Source of the DNA: Typha latifolia
Lineage: Eukaryota > Streptophyta > Magnoliopsida > Poales > Typhaceae
NCBI GenBank assembly: GCA_019914945.1
Contig: CM034104.1
Span: 9,288,046 to 9,352,045 of the forward strand
DNA length: 64,000 bases
Reading direction: 5' to 3'
The position numbers and the translations under genes were made by a program. A model generated the notes under the pieces. The model made no database searches, was not told where the DNA came from, and worked only from the letters and a program-made list of their open reading frames with translations. This document shows positions 1-13,172 of the stretch, one piece after another. How positions within the stretch are numbered: the first letter of the stretch is position 1; the number at the start of each line of letters is the position of its first letter.

Positions 1-2333
1 TAGTATTGTCCAAATGTAAGAGGTACAATAATTCTCAACACATTGTCGGAAAGTACTTGTTAAAAATAAGACTATCTTTTCGTCCCTGCTCCATCCTTAG
101 CTCTGGTATGGTTTGGCAAAGTGATGTGAACCGGGTCAGATCGGATCACATCAAGGGGAGATTAGACTCAATGGATTGAGTCTAGTTATCTTATTTGCTT
201 ATTTGGTTTAGTTAGAATGTTAGGATTTTATTTAATTAGCTAAATCTAACTCTGCGCAGTTTCAGGAAAATATTCGAAGAATATTTTATAGACGTTCGAA
301 GCTGAATAAGATCGCAAACCTCCAGATCTACAACTTTGATATTCACGACTTCTCGGAATCTATCTATTGCGAAACGAAGGATTAATCTATGAAAGATAAA
401 GCAGGCTGATTTAGTTAGTTAGCTAGCTTTATCTTGTTGTTTGAATTTCAAATAAATCGGATAATCTACATGTGGATCCGATCCGCTATGGATTGAGTGG
501 ACATGTATTGATAATTATATGGAATTGAATTGAGAGAAATCTGAGTTTAGCTAATTATTATTTTCGTCCTTATCTTTTTTACATTAGCCATTAGATTGTC
601 TTTATCTTCATAGGAGTAGATCATAACCATAGATCTCCTTCAAGCATCCAAACCCTAGCCACCTCCTACCTCCAGCAGCCGACGGTCGTCCACCACCCTC
701 CGACGACCGCCACAACGTCAGAAATTACCGTTCTGCCCTTCCTGACCTATCTCCACTATTTTATTTTTATCTTTTTATCTCGACTCCGATTTAGATAATA
801 CTAGAGCCATTAGAACCCTAACTCACGAGGCTACCTCCACCTAAATTTTCATAATTATCCTATGGATGGATCATTCTAGATCTTGTCCGTAACACAAAGG
901 TGTTTCTCTCCCTTTAAAAATGGATTTTCTCCCCTGCCGCGACAAGGACTTTTCCCTCCTCTCTCCTGGTCAACTAGCTAGGGGAAGGGAGTAGCTTTCT
1001 CCTTCCCTTCTCCCTTCCTCTAACCCCCCTCTCTCTAAAGACTTACGAAGTGTCTTTTTCTCCCCTATTGACGCACATGTGAGCTAGGCGAGGGAAGTAG
1101 CCTCCTCCTTCCCTTCTCCTTTCCTCTTCTCTCTCTCTTTCTCTAAAGTCTTACAAAGTGTCTTTTTCTCCCCCACCGATGCTTATTCATCCACGCATTC
1201 CACCATTGTCTTACTACTGCCACACTACTCACCCCTTGGCATTGTCGTCCTCTACTACCATTGTTGGTATCCTAGTGCAGCCGCTCTCATCTTCTTACAC
1301 CCTCCAATTCACTTCCTTATCCCCTCATTCAGTTTGGTTCTCACTAGCACCATCAGAGCAACTTGCTCCTCTTTATGCCAACCCCTCACCCTGTGAGGAC
1401 TCCCATCTATGGCAGTCGGACCCCGCCTTAGCCATGCTGTAGTCGATCCCCTTTCTACGCTGACTATCGTCCCTATTGGTGGAATAGCTCCATTGTCACA
1501 TGTTCAATTTGGTACCTCTATTTTGGTCAAGCTAGGTTTTATTTAGTTTGGGTTTGCTATTTTTGTGAGATTTTTGTCAAAGATGTGTTTGTTGTGGGGT
1601 TTTCTATTTCAATGAGAGGTTATATCTATTCTGGAGTTGCTTTAGCCTAGCCTGCATCTCCCTCTCTCTGTTTTTAATTTTTTAGGATTTGTAGTTTTTG
1701 TTGAAGGTTTGCTCTTTTAGATCTACGTAGTGCCAACCATGCTATGTCTTCTCTCAAGCTTCTTGTTGCTTCTACTTGTGGTGTTGCCAATGTTGGCCAA
1801 GTAAGAGGCTTGCTCTAGAGCGGCTGTCATATTTTCTCTACTTCCTTAAAAGAATGCTTATGTTATTTTCTATACTTAATACTGTTCTTTCCAGTTGGTC
1901 TATCGGTATGTCAGCCAAGTGTAGGGCTTGTTTACCTGCTGATGCCCTATTTCCCATTTCTCAATGTGTCAAGTTGTAACAGATCACTAAGCTAAATGAT
2001 CATTAATCTACAGTCTTTTTCTCTCTCAAAAAAATAAAGTTAAAATAAGACTATAGTGATAATATAGAGATATTTGATGGCCCATAACTTGAGGCTATAT
2101 ATGTGTCAAAGTCACGAGCAGGTGAGACATATTCTAAATTTTAGTATCCTTGACTTAGCTAGTTTATTTTTAAAATGTTTGTCACTGGATACATGTGCCC
2201 CTTTTGTAATACACAGTTCACATGTGATCTATTACTCAATATTTTAATATAATATCTAAGATATAAGACAATTTCTATAAATAATCCAAGCAAACTAAGT
2301 CTAAAATACCATGAGTTGTAATAAACCTCTAGG

Positions 2334-2364
<31 letters not shown>

Positions 2365-2485
2365 GTAAAATTACCCGTGCAGATGGTACAATGCAACTAT
2401 TTCAATCTATATAATGAAACAAAAGCAAACTGAAATCTAACTAAATCTTGCAAGCTCCTCTATTATCTCGAAATCACCTACAAAC
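1..2485. other. Intergenic repeat-like DNA, no gene
   Basis: No convincing gene is visible. Short open frames here (for example 1158-1442) have no recognisable domain and odd composition. The stretch around 900-1180 is pyrimidine-rich with two similar blocks ending in CTTTTTCTCCCC. The segment 1500-2035 ends in a CTCTCTCAAAAAAATAAAG-like tail, which could be the 3' end of an old LINE, but no reverse transcriptase remains, so this is only a guess. A (TA)n microsatellite lies at about 2334-2361. Confidence 0.5.
2334..2361. repeat. (TA)n microsatellite
   Basis: An uninterrupted TA dinucleotide run of about 28 bases. Confidence 0.9.
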
Positions 2486-3228
2486 ACGGCATGCGCGGTG
2501 CATGCGATAGGTCGGGCGGGGCTCGTCACGCACAAATACACTCTTGTGCTCATATAATCATGACATCATCAAATAAAACCTTTTAATATATTCATGCTCA
2601 CATAATCCATCACCAAATAAATCATACTATTAACAAAATAAATTTGTTAACATATAAATATCCAAGTCCACAATAATATACACTAAACCACTATATAATC
2701 TGATAGTGTCCACACAGGCCACGACAAACCATCAAGATACAATTAAAACAACTGATACATGAGTACACCATAATCTGACATGTATTATACAAATCATCAT
2801 CTGATATAATAAAATATACATATAACAAACAATGATACAACTCGATTTCTATACAAAATATTATCTATACTATCTCGCACCTATAGCTCACCTCATCATT
2901 TTAGAATATCTTCTCAGGATATCTCAAGTCGCTATTACGTACCACATATCTGAAGAAATAAAAAGAATCATAAGCAAAAGGCTTAGTGGATAGACCTTAC
3001 CCCGAATCAGTGATGTCAAATAGAGAGTAAATCATGTACTAGATAATATGAATCACATAGGAGCATCATCTCATGAATGAGTATATGATTGTATCCCCAA
3101 TAATATATTAATGAAATGTAGATATCATGTCATAACTGATCAAAGTATATAATTCTCGATAATGTATAAACAATCTCCATGTCATACTATCATCATAACT
3201 CTCTCTCTTTCTCAAATATGACACATAT
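2486..3228 (-). mobile_element. Family A LTR fragment A1
   Basis: This is the 3' part of a family A LTR read on the minus strand. It repeats, with clear divergence, the segment that starts at 3229 and again at 7175: a GC-rich block with GGTCGGGCGGGGC, then a long AT-rich stretch containing AGAGAGTAAATCATGTACTAG. It lacks the hairpin array and the LTR start, so it is truncated. It abuts the next copy directly. Confidence 0.65.
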
Positions 3229-4544
3229 TATAACGTCCTTGCCCGGCACGGGCACGGGCATGTGCACGCCCACGCGCCCACACGGCAAACGCGGCGGACG
3301 CGACAGGTCGGGCGGGGCCCGTCACGCACAGATACTTTTCTGTGCACATACAATCATGACATCATCAAATACTACATGCTAACATATCCATGCTCACATA
3401 ATCCAACACCAAATAAAATATACTACCAACCAAATAAATCTGTTAACATGTGAATATCCAAGTCCACAGTAATATACACTAGACCACTAATTAATCTGGC
3501 AGGACCCACATAGGCTATAATAAACTATCAAGGTATAACTAAATAACTAATACAAGAGTACACTATAGTCTGACCTGTATTATACCAATTATCGTCTATA
3601 CAATGAAGTACAAATATAAAATAATGGTACAACTCAATATCTGATTAAACTATCTTCTATACCATCTCGCGTCTATAGCTCACCTTATCCTTCTAAAATA
3701 TCTCTTCGGAATATCACGAGTCGGTATCACGTACCATATTATCTGTGGGGGTTAGAAAAGAAAATAAGAAAAGTCATGAGCAAAAGGCTCAGTAAATAAA
3801 TCTTACCTCGAATTAGTGATGCCAAATAGAGAGTAAATCATGTACTAGATAATATGAATCAGAAAACAACATAATGCCATGTATGAGCATGTATATATGT
3901 ATCCTCAATGACATATATATGAATAAAATTAATTCTCATAAATGAGCATATTATATCCTCAACTAAAAATATATCACATGATGAAATTACCATATAACAT
4001 CACCGAATATAACAACATATCATGTATAACAATTATGATCCAATGATACTAGTCACATCAATGATAATGCATGATGCATGCCAACCACTAGATAATCGTA
4101 TATGTCAGAGCTAGATATAATTCACATATCTCTCACAATTACAATCATCCGTCTTAACTCTAACTATCACCCACCATGCTGGACTACGGTACCCGGCCCC
4201 AAACTCGATACACATCATATCACAAGCTTAGAGCATACTCTATCATACGCTAAGAGTATCTTTGTAGATAAATCATACCCTGCCATACGCTAAGGGTATC
4301 TCAGAAGAAAGCAATCATACCCTGCCATACGCTAAAGGTATCTCAGAAGAAAGCAATCATACCCTGCCATACGCTAAGGGTATATTAATGATAGTTGCAC
4401 CCTGTCATACGCTAAGATTACAACAATCAACCATCACCATACTCTGCCATATGCTGAGAGTATGTCTAGTACTAGTCCGGACCAGATACCGTTCTTGCCA
4501 TCACATCACATACACATGTATTTTTATGATTTTCTATACATGAT
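3229..4544 (-). mobile_element. Family A LTR fragment A2 (3' LTR, start missing)
   Basis: On the minus strand this is the downstream LTR of a family A element whose internal region is 4545-7174. It matches the LTR copy at 7175 over about 1.3 kb, from the GC-rich terminal block to the sequence next to the hairpin array, and then breaks off at about 4544. The first part of the LTR, with the CT-rich tract and TGTAACAACCC start, is absent. The only open frame (63 codons at 4102-4293) is an accident of the hairpin repeats. Confidence 0.7.
4235..4463. repeat. Array of six 25-bp hairpin repeats in LTR A2
   Basis: Six units spaced about 40 bp apart, each of the form ATACYCT-(11 nt)-AGRGTAT, so each can fold into a 7-bp stem. 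Unit 1 has ATACTCT with AGAGTAT and units 2 and 4 have ATACCCT with AGGGTAT: the stem changes as a pair. Units 3 and 5 carry mismatches. The same array recurs at 8139-8365 and, inverted, at 50873-51099. Confidence 0.8.
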
Positions 4545-7174
4545 ACATTAAACATACTCAACATCATCCGATATCCTCATAAAATTTAGGCAATAGTACA
4601 AAGTCTCTTATTTAAAGTACACTGCTTATATGCTTAAACTATTATACAAATTACTAGATAAATCAATATAAGAGATCACACCTATCCATATAAGACTACA
4701 ATATCAACATGTATTCATAATACATTCTTCAGAATAACATGCAGTGCATCAACTCCAACCTATCAATATAAATCCTAATGTAACCTCAAACAAATTTATA
4801 CTCCCTTCTGATTCTTCACATTATCTTCCTTCTTAATGTGCAATATCTGAAAGGTTAAAATTCAAACTATTTCAAGAAACATACATGATAAACTTTATAA
4901 TGATCTTTCTATCAATCACTTCTATATCCAAACTATTCATTCCTCGATTCACATAATTCCAGTTTGATTATTATCTATTTAATTACTATCACTACTAGTA
5001 TATCCACCAAAATATCACTTAATGATATCGATATTCAGATCCAAAGACTATCCACGGAGTTCTATTAAGTAATTTGATAATCTCTTCAATATCTCGACAG
5101 ATATAATATTCAGTTCATAATATTAATCCATTGCCACACAAATATATACTAATTCAACATACTTGATCTTTAAGAATACATAAACACATCTTAAACAAAT
5201 CCACAAAATCATTATACATGAACTAAAGCTACTAAGATTAATCTCCCGAATTGATAATGCTATTATGATATGCTAATAAACTAACTGACACTAACTGATT
5301 CCTATAGATTAGAAGACATCCAAAAATATAGATAACAACCTTCTCGCAATCTTAACTTTGCAATTCATTAAAAGATTAATAGAACTAATCATGAAATTAT
5401 TATATCCCAATCAAGTATCTTTATCTTAAGACTTAAATGTAAACCTGTAAGTCTTTACAATCATTAAGATCAAACTCATCATTCTAAAAGACTCGCTCAA
5501 TAATCTCCAGTAATAATCGAACATGTAAGCCAACGGTTAAACAAATGCTAATATAATCACTTTCCTATACATCATTATCCGTTCATCATCTAGCAGTATA
5601 ATAAACATCCATTAATACACTATATATGAAATATCATAGTCCTCTATATTCATTTCATTGCCGTCCTATGAAGCAATTAGTTCAACGTTCAACTTCCAAA
5701 TCATCTATCAGTCATAATAAATAATCATATCTATAGGCTCTATGAATGACTCTATCAAGTTATCTCTCCAATTAGTATCATCGAAACAACTAACATGTCA
5801 AAACACATAATATCTCAATTTAATATCTATACCAACATATCTCATTTCTAATTAAATCACTTAAATCTTATATTTCTTCAATAGTCCCAACTTGATATTC
5901 TATCACATCCTCTATATTTCTATATAAAGTCCCCCACCTATACTGAACAATTTAATCTTATAGCATCATCTAAGAAAAATTATTCTATAACAACATTAAT
6001 ATCACCTAATAATCATGAAAAATAAGTTTATATATTTGTAGCTAGACTTCATCACCCAAAACACACGATCGTTATGCTTTAATATTATTATCCTCTAAAT
6101 CAAAGCCCAAAACTAAACTAATAATCGGCATATATCTTCGTTGTCATACAACATTTGTCATGGGACTATCAACTTAACAACTATCATCATCCTATATTAT
6201 TCAGTTCATTATCATTCTTTTCATCTACTCAAATTCACACAATTAGGAACTTCTAAACTAGATCTACTGTCATGTCGTCCAAAACTATATACCTTACGTC
6301 TCAACTACTAACATCACTCACAATCCAATAACTGTATCCATGTCATATTTCCTATACCCATTACCCTATTTAGTAGTCAACTCAAAGATTTAAACAAGAC
6401 GTTAATCCTCTAACAATATTGTTAGACACACATATCCCCACTAAATCACCCATCTTATCGATATAATCAAAATTTCATACCTACTAACACAAGTATCTTG
6501 CAAACATAATTTATCATACTAGTCATCCAAAAATTCTTTTACATATACAATATACAATCATCTATATCACATCACCTAATAATTTTTTTTCACTGTACAA
6601 AATCATCGTGTCTTACTCGTCCATCCACAATTCATAATTATAACCCTTATAAAAATCAGAATAGTCTTTATGTACATATATCTTTTTGCATTAATCTCCT
6701 AATATCAAATTTATCCATAATAGATCAAAAATCCAAAAATATGCTATATCTGCTCAAAATAACCTCAAATCTACTGATAATAATCCTTTTGCACAAAATA
6801 CCTATCTCCACATGTTTACAAATTTCTACACTTTATCATAACATATGAACATGTCGACATCTCCAATATTATGCTTCACTAACTATAACACCTCGACCTC
6901 AATAATATCAATGCATGATTTAGTACTATCTCTTCCTTTTCATTAGTTGCTCAGATAAATTCTCAATATACCAATATCACAAATTATTTCTATCAATATC
7001 GTCAAGTATCAAAACTTAATAATCTCAACATTACAACCTTGATTTCTATCTCAACCAATTAATATCAAACTCATCGAGATCGACTACTAGCGTAACCCTA
7101 AACCAAATCGACAACTACTATACTTGATGGTTTGCTAGATCATCCTTAAACCTAAGCTCTGATACCATCTGAAT
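4545..7174 (-). mobile_element. Family A internal region, non-coding (LARD-like)
   Basis: This is the AT-rich internal part of a family A element on the minus strand, between LTR material at 7175 and 4544. It begins with a perfect iMet primer-binding site, TGGTATCAGAGC, on the minus strand at 7156-7167, seven bases inside the LTR end. No open frame over about 60 codons and no gag or pol similarity is visible. About 1.2 kb (roughly 4545-5770) is closely matched, in reverse, by 48150-49320, so the sequence is a conserved part of a family and not random filler. I infer a non-autonomous large retrotransposon derivative. Confidence 0.7.
7156..7167 (-). promoter_or_regulatory. tRNA-iMet primer-binding site of family A
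   Basis: The minus strand reads TGGTATCAGAGC, the standard plant PBS complementary to the 3' end of initiator tRNA-Met. It lies just inside the LTR terminus TTACA at 7175. It fixes the orientation of the element as minus. Confidence 0.85.
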
Positions 7175-8138
7175 TGTAATGGCCCCGCCCGGCACGGGCA
7201 CGTGCACACCCACGCACCCACACGGCATGGGCGGTACACGCGACAAGTCGGGCGGGGCCCATCACGTACATATACTCTCCTGTGCACATACAATCATGAC
7301 ATTATCAAATACTACCTGCTAACATATCCATGCTCACATAATCCAACACCAAATAAAATATACTATCAATCAAATAAACTTGTTAACATGTGAATATCCA
7401 AGTCCACAATAATATACACTAGACCATTAATTAATCTGGTAGGACCTAGACAGGCCACAACAAACCATCAATGTACAACTAAACAACTGATACAAGAGTA
7501 CACTATAATCTGACCTGTATTATACCAATTATCGTCTATACAATTAAGTACAAATATAAAATAATGGTGCAACTCAATATCTGATTAAACTATCTTCTAT
7601 ACCATCTCCTCAGAATATCTCGAGTTGGTATCACGTACCATATTATCTGTGGGGGTTAGAAAAGAAAATAAGAAGAGTCATGAGCAAAAGGCTCAGTGAA
7701 TAGACCTTATCCCAAATCAGTGATGCCAAACAGAAAGTAAATCATGTACTGAATAATATGAATCAGAAAGCAGCATAATGCCATGTATAAGCATGTATAT
7801 ATGTATCCTCAATGACATATATATGAATGAAATCAATTCTCATAAATGAGCATATTATATCCTCAACTAAAAATATATCACATAATGAAATTACCATATA
7901 ACATCACCGAATATAACAACATATCATGTATAACAATTATGATCCAATGATACTAGTCACATCAATGATAATGCATGATGCATGCCAACCACTAGATAAT
8001 CGTATATGTCAGAGCCATATATAATTCACATATCTCTCACAATTACAATCATCCGTCTCAACTCTAACTATCACCCACCATGCTGGACTACGGTATCCGG
8101 CCCCAAACTCGATACACATCATATCACAAGCTTAGAGC

Positions 8139-8365
8139 ATACCCTGTCATACGCTAAGAGTATCTTTGTAGATAAATCATACCCTGGCATACGCTAAGGG
8201 TATCTCTGTAGATAAATCATACCCTACCATACGCTAAATGTATCTCAGAAGAAAACAATCATACCCTGCCATACTCTAAGGGTATATTAATGATAGTTGT
8301 ACCCTGTCATACGCTAAGAGTACAACCATTAGCTATCACTATACTCTGCCATATGCTAAGAGTAT
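8139..8365. repeat. Hairpin repeat array in LTR A3
   Basis: Second copy of the six-unit array. One unit has GTACCCT paired with AGAGTAC, where the outer pair has switched from A-T to G-C on both sides. Other units are ATACCCT/AGGGTAT and ATACTCT/AGAGTAT, with some mismatched stems. Confidence 0.8.
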
Positions 8366-9296
8366 GTCCAGTACCAGTCCGGTCCAAATACCGTTCCAGC
8401 CATCACATCATATCACATCACATACACATGTATTTTTATGATTTTCTATACATGATAAATCATATGCATATATTCAGTACTATAACAGATCATGCAACTC
8501 AGGAATTTAGGTGGTAAAGAAGCCAAGAGAAAAATGATGCAATGCCGAGTTTAACCATGTATCTAATACATGTATACTTTTGCTAGTCTATCACATGCAT
8601 ACTTATGATAGAGATCATCCCGACATAAAACTATAATAGTATAATCATCTCTATATATAACCAATGCACTCATATCTCAAATCAGCCTAATCAAATGCAT
8701 GATAAAATATGTTTCACTGAAATCATCTCTATATAAATTTATATAATCATGCTATAGGCCAAAACATGCGTGTACATAAGATATAATATATCCTAATTTG
8801 AGAAAGGTATCTAGGGGATAAGACTATTCACAGTCTGATTAAAAGACACAAACTATATATTTCTCACATCCGTCAGTCAAATATTAACTCATCGTCATGG
8901 TCCACAAGGTCTCACATAAGGGGGTTCGAGATCTGAAAATATTTAAGTAGTATGATGTTAGCCGTTTATCTATTTAGAATTAATTCAATTAGAATATAAA
9001 TGTTAGTTATAACGTAAGGAGAAGAGGTATGTTTCTTTTTATATGAGAGTATTTCTAAATATATAATTATAAAATAAAATAAAATAAAATAAAATAAAAG
9101 GCTAAATAACTATAAGTATAGACAAGGTCTAATTATAATTAATTTTATAATTCATACACTATCTTGATTTGTATTTTATTTGTTGCAGAATAATCATAAA
9201 ATTAATAGAAATACTTAAAATATATATGACGAGGGTATTAGAATATAAATCTAATAATTATAATTTACAAATCTATCTATTAATCTAATAGATATA

Positions 9297-9347
<51 letters not shown>

Positions 9348-9350
9348 AAT
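9297..9350. repeat. (AAAT)n microsatellite
   Basis: About thirteen AAAT units in a row inside LTR A3. A shorter (AAAAT)n run lies near 9062-9100. Confidence 0.9.
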
Positions 9351-9830
9351 TATTACCTATATTTATACCTAATTAATCATTAATTATAAAAATTATCATT
9401 AATAAAATTATATTGAAGAATATATAATATTATTAAAATAGTTAATGTCTAAATAATCTATTTGTATTAATTAAGAAGAAAAATACCTAAATAAATAACA
9501 TAAATAAAATAAATAAATAATTAATTAATTCTGCCATTAGTGCTAGGCTCGGCCTAGCACTGCCTGCTATAGTGCTGGGCCGAGCCCAGCAATGTGCAGA
9601 AAGAAGGAGAAGAAGCTGAGGAAGAAGAAGAGAAAAAAAAGAAAGAAAGAAAGAAGAAGAAGAAGAAGAAGAGAAGAGATAAAGGGAAGGAAGAAGAGAA
9701 GAGATAAAGGGAAGGAAGAAGAGGGAGGTGCAAACCCGGGCCGGCGGGGAGGGCACCGGCCACTGCTGGCCAGCCAGCGGCCGGCCTCTCGCCGGCAGCT
9801 CTGTTCAGACGAGCCCGAGCTCGGGGCAAG

Positions 9831-9833
<3 letters not shown>

Positions 9834-9881
<48 letters not shown>
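9834..9881. repeat. (AG)n microsatellite at an LTR breakpoint
   Basis: About 48 bases of AG repeat. It marks the point where LTR A3 stops matching the other family A copies. Confidence 0.9.
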
Positions 9882-9885
<4 letters not shown>

Positions 9886-9886
9886 G

Positions 9887-10109
9887 TGTCTTGGCAAATG
9901 GCATATGCCCTGGCAAATGGCATGTGTCTGAATGTCTACTGCGCATACAGACTAACGACCTCGAACGTAAGGCCACATGATCGCGACTATGTCGAGCAAT
10001 CAATCATCCACTAAGCGCATCCTAACTCTCACACCCACTCGGGTATCCTCATGCTTTCTATCAACTATCCTTTCAATCAGATTTTATGCTTTCCTTCTGA
10101 ATTACAGAT
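9887..10109. other. Spacer between two truncated family A LTRs
   Basis: About 220 bp that match neither flanking LTR copy. It includes a direct repeat of TGGCAAATGGCAT. No gene is visible. Confidence 0.5.
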
Positions 10110-11463
10110 CATATTTATTTTACTCGGTACTGTAACAAATCATGTATATCAGGAATTTAAGTGGAAGAGGAGCCAAGAGGAAAATGATGCGATGCAGTCT
10201 CCAACCATATATCTAACACTTGCATAACCCTGCTAGTCTATCACGTGCATACTCATGCTAGAGATCATCTAGACATAAAGTTCCAATAGTATAGTCCAAT
10301 TATCTTTATAAATCACCAATATACTCATATCTCAGGATCGCCTAATTAAATGCATGATAAAATATGCTCAACTAAAATCATCTCTGGATGAGGTCATATA
10401 AACATGCGTATATATAATTAGATAATAATCCTAATTAGTGAAATGCATTTAGGGGATAAGACTATTCACTTCTGAATCGAAGACCCAACACACGTATCCC
10501 CCACATCCATCGATCAACCGCCGCTCATCGGTAGTAAGGTCCATGGGGTTTCAAATAAGGGGTTCAGGATCTAAAAATATTTAAGTAGTATAATGTTAGC
10601 CGTTTATCCAATTAGAATTCGTTCGTGTAAAATATAATAATTCATTAAATTTTATTAAATAACTAGGTGTATAATATATGTGTAATTATGATAACCTTAT
10701 TCTAATTATATATTAGGTATATAATAATTAATCTCTTTTGATATAAAATAATAAAAGAATTACATATAAAATAATATAATTAAAAATACATGTACATAAA
10801 ATAACTAAGTATAATTCAATTATTTGGCAATGACTACTTTTACTTAACTAGTCACTAGTTATATAGAAAATAATTATTATCTGCATATATAAAAATAATT
10901 ATCATAGCTTAGCATTTTATTTATAAAAAATAATATATAATAATAATAAGATGCTAGAAATGCATTATATATATATATATAAGTATACATGAACATTAAT
11001 GGAAACTTATATAATTTGATTATCTTTAATAAAACTAAATACATTAATCTAATAATGATAATTAAGCTATAAATACCAAAATACTTATAATTACAAATAA
11101 TTATATTTATCCTACTTATGCTTAGCTAATAATTATTAGTAAGTTGTAAATTATCAAAATAATTAATTATCTAAATAAACTAATTTACCTTAAGAAGAAG
11201 AAAAAGAAAAGGAGAGAAAAGGGAAGGGAGGGCAGTAAGCTCGAGGAGAGAAAAAGAAGGGGAGGGAAGAAGAAGAAGAAAAAGAAGAAGAAGAAGAAGA
11301 AGAAGAAGAAAGAAGAAGAAGAAGAAGAAGAAGAAAGAAGAAAAGGGAAGGGAGGCGGGAGAGGGCTGCAAACCCGAGCTAGCGGGGAGAGGGTCGGCGG
11401 CTCGGCTCCAATGAGCCCAAGCTCAAGGCAAGAAAGAGAGAGGGAGAGAGAGAGAGAGGGAGG

Positions 11464-11498
<35 letters not shown>

Positions 11499-11872
11499 AA
11501 AGAGAAGGAAAGAGAAGGAGAGTAAGAGCTCATCGGTGGCGGCGGTTCTAGGGGAGGTGGCGGCGGGCCGGTGTCAGCAATGGGGAGAGAAAGAGAGTGA
11601 GAGAGAGAGTAGAGTGAGAGCGTGACCGAGAGAGAGAGAGAGGTTTAAAAAGAGAGAAGGTGATGGAGGAGGGAGGATGGCGGCGGCAGCTATAGGCCGC
11701 AGCCAGCCAGTTGGCCTAGTGGCTGGGTGCACATGGCGCGCCCAAAACCAGCCACGGCAGGTGAGAAAATTTCTCACCTTCTATGCTTAGCTTGGGCACG
11801 AGGCCGACCACAATGTGGTTGGTCGCGTCGTGCTCAAATAGATTTGATTTTTTTTAGGGCTAGGTTGTTATA
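10110..11872 (-). mobile_element. Family A LTR A4 (start-proximal part)
   Basis: It restarts the LTR at a point already covered by A3: 10110-10620 matches 8455-9000. It then runs through AT-rich DNA, a (GAA)n tract (11265-11344), (GA)n tracts (about 11425-11500 and 11580-11660) and a GC-rich block to GTTGTTATA at 11872. That end corresponds to the TGTAACAACCC start of the plus-strand copy at 47836. Thus A3 and A4 together carry a duplicated middle section. Arginine/serine-rich frames here are microsatellite translations. Confidence 0.65.
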
Positions 11873-13172
11873 GAGCATATAGCCTAGCAAGTATGCACTC
11901 TCTTCTAATAACCATATTTTCTTTTGAAAGTTACGTGCATCATGTGCACCTACTTTCCTCCGTTTTGCTCATAACATAACTAAGAGGTTGTTGCATTTTT
12001 CTAGATCATGTTATTAGATTTCCTAAATGGCTAAATCTAGAAATTTCTTTATAAAAACCCTAGCTAGTCCTACTCTTCATACAACTAAAGCCCCCTTCTT
12101 CTTCGTCCTCCTCTTCCTCCATACCTTCTCAGACTGTAAATTGTTGGATTCCGGCCGTCGGATAATCATTAGAGTGATTGAAGATTATCTCTCTAGCATT
12201 TATATTTTCAACTTCGTTGGCAAAATTTCGTTAGCCAGTGACTTCATGTTATTGCCGAATAATTCAGAAAGTTTCTATAGGAAATCCCATGCTCTAGGCT
12301 TCTGGGGAGCTACACTTCATCCTTGTATCTAATCGCAGTTGTTGAGGATAGTCTCTCCTGTTCTTCCAATTGAGTTATTCTCTTCATGAGGAATCTTTTG
12401 GCATCCTTTATTGTTTTCCTTGTAATCCATATCATTCATCTCTTATCTCTTTGAAACATCTCATCATAATTCATTATTCATCTCACATGTCTCTCATACA
12501 TCTTATCATAATTTATTACTCCTCTCTACTCTCTCTCTCCTCTTTTATCATATTTTTTATTTTATACTAAATAAATAAAATTTAATTTAAATAGCATAAA
12601 TGTTAATAATTTAATATTTCATAAAAGTAAGCACATTTTATTATTAAATATTATTTTAATTTTATATACTTAAATATAAATATATAATTGATATAATAAT
12701 TATTTTATAAATTATCTTAGATTAAAATAATTTTTATATGTGCTAATAACATTAAAAATATAATATTAGTAAACTAATATTTTATTGAATTAAATATTAA
12801 CTTATAGATAAAATAATATATTTACTATTTAATCTATGTATTAACCTAATTAAAATTTTTAAATAATAAAATAAGGAATTTGGGAAAAATTAATATAACA
12901 TTATTAATAATCTCATGTTTTAAGCTAAAATAAAACATACAAAAGTGTAAATATTTTAATATTATTAATAATCTCATTTTGCAAAGATTACTAAAAAATA
13001 TATTTTCTATGTAAATAAAATTTTATTAGTTTTTACAATTAAATATATTAATATTTAAAATATTATAAAATATAATAAAATTTGAAAGTTTAAAATAATA
13101 AAATATTATTTCGACTACAAAATATGTAGGATTAATGTAAAAAATGATAAATATTAATAAACTAATATTTTA
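11873..13172. other. Intergenic, AT-rich; possible promoter-like relic near 12049
   Basis: No gene is supported. Around 12049 a TATAAAAACCC motif is followed by pyrimidine-rich sequence and a 101-codon open frame (12027-12332) with no recognisable domain, which looks like the R-U5 part of an old LTR. From about 12570 to 13170 the DNA is very AT-rich with no feature. Confidence 0.4.

Larger units (their letters stand above)
7175..9886 (-). mobile_element. Family A LTR A3
   Basis: The LTR starts on the plus strand with TGTAATGGCCCCGCC and runs through the hairpin array (8139-8365), an AT-rich part with (AAAAT)n at about 9062-9100 and (AAAT)n at about 9297-9350, a GC-rich block, and a (GA)n run at 9834-9881. 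It breaks off at that run, so the terminal GGTTGTTACA part is missing. The KR-rich or serine/leucine-rich open frames at 9487-10014 are translations of the microsatellites, not genes. Confidence 0.7.

Noticed and set aside
1158..1442. 94-codon frame as a gene
   Set aside because: No domain, low-complexity Ser/Pro composition and repeat-like surroundings.
9487..10014. Overlapping open frames rich in Lys/Arg or Ser/Leu
   Set aside because: They translate GA/GAA microsatellites and flanking LTR DNA in several frames; no domain is visible.
12027..12332. 101-codon frame as a gene
   Set aside because: It follows a TATA-like motif in LTR-like DNA and has no recognisable domain.
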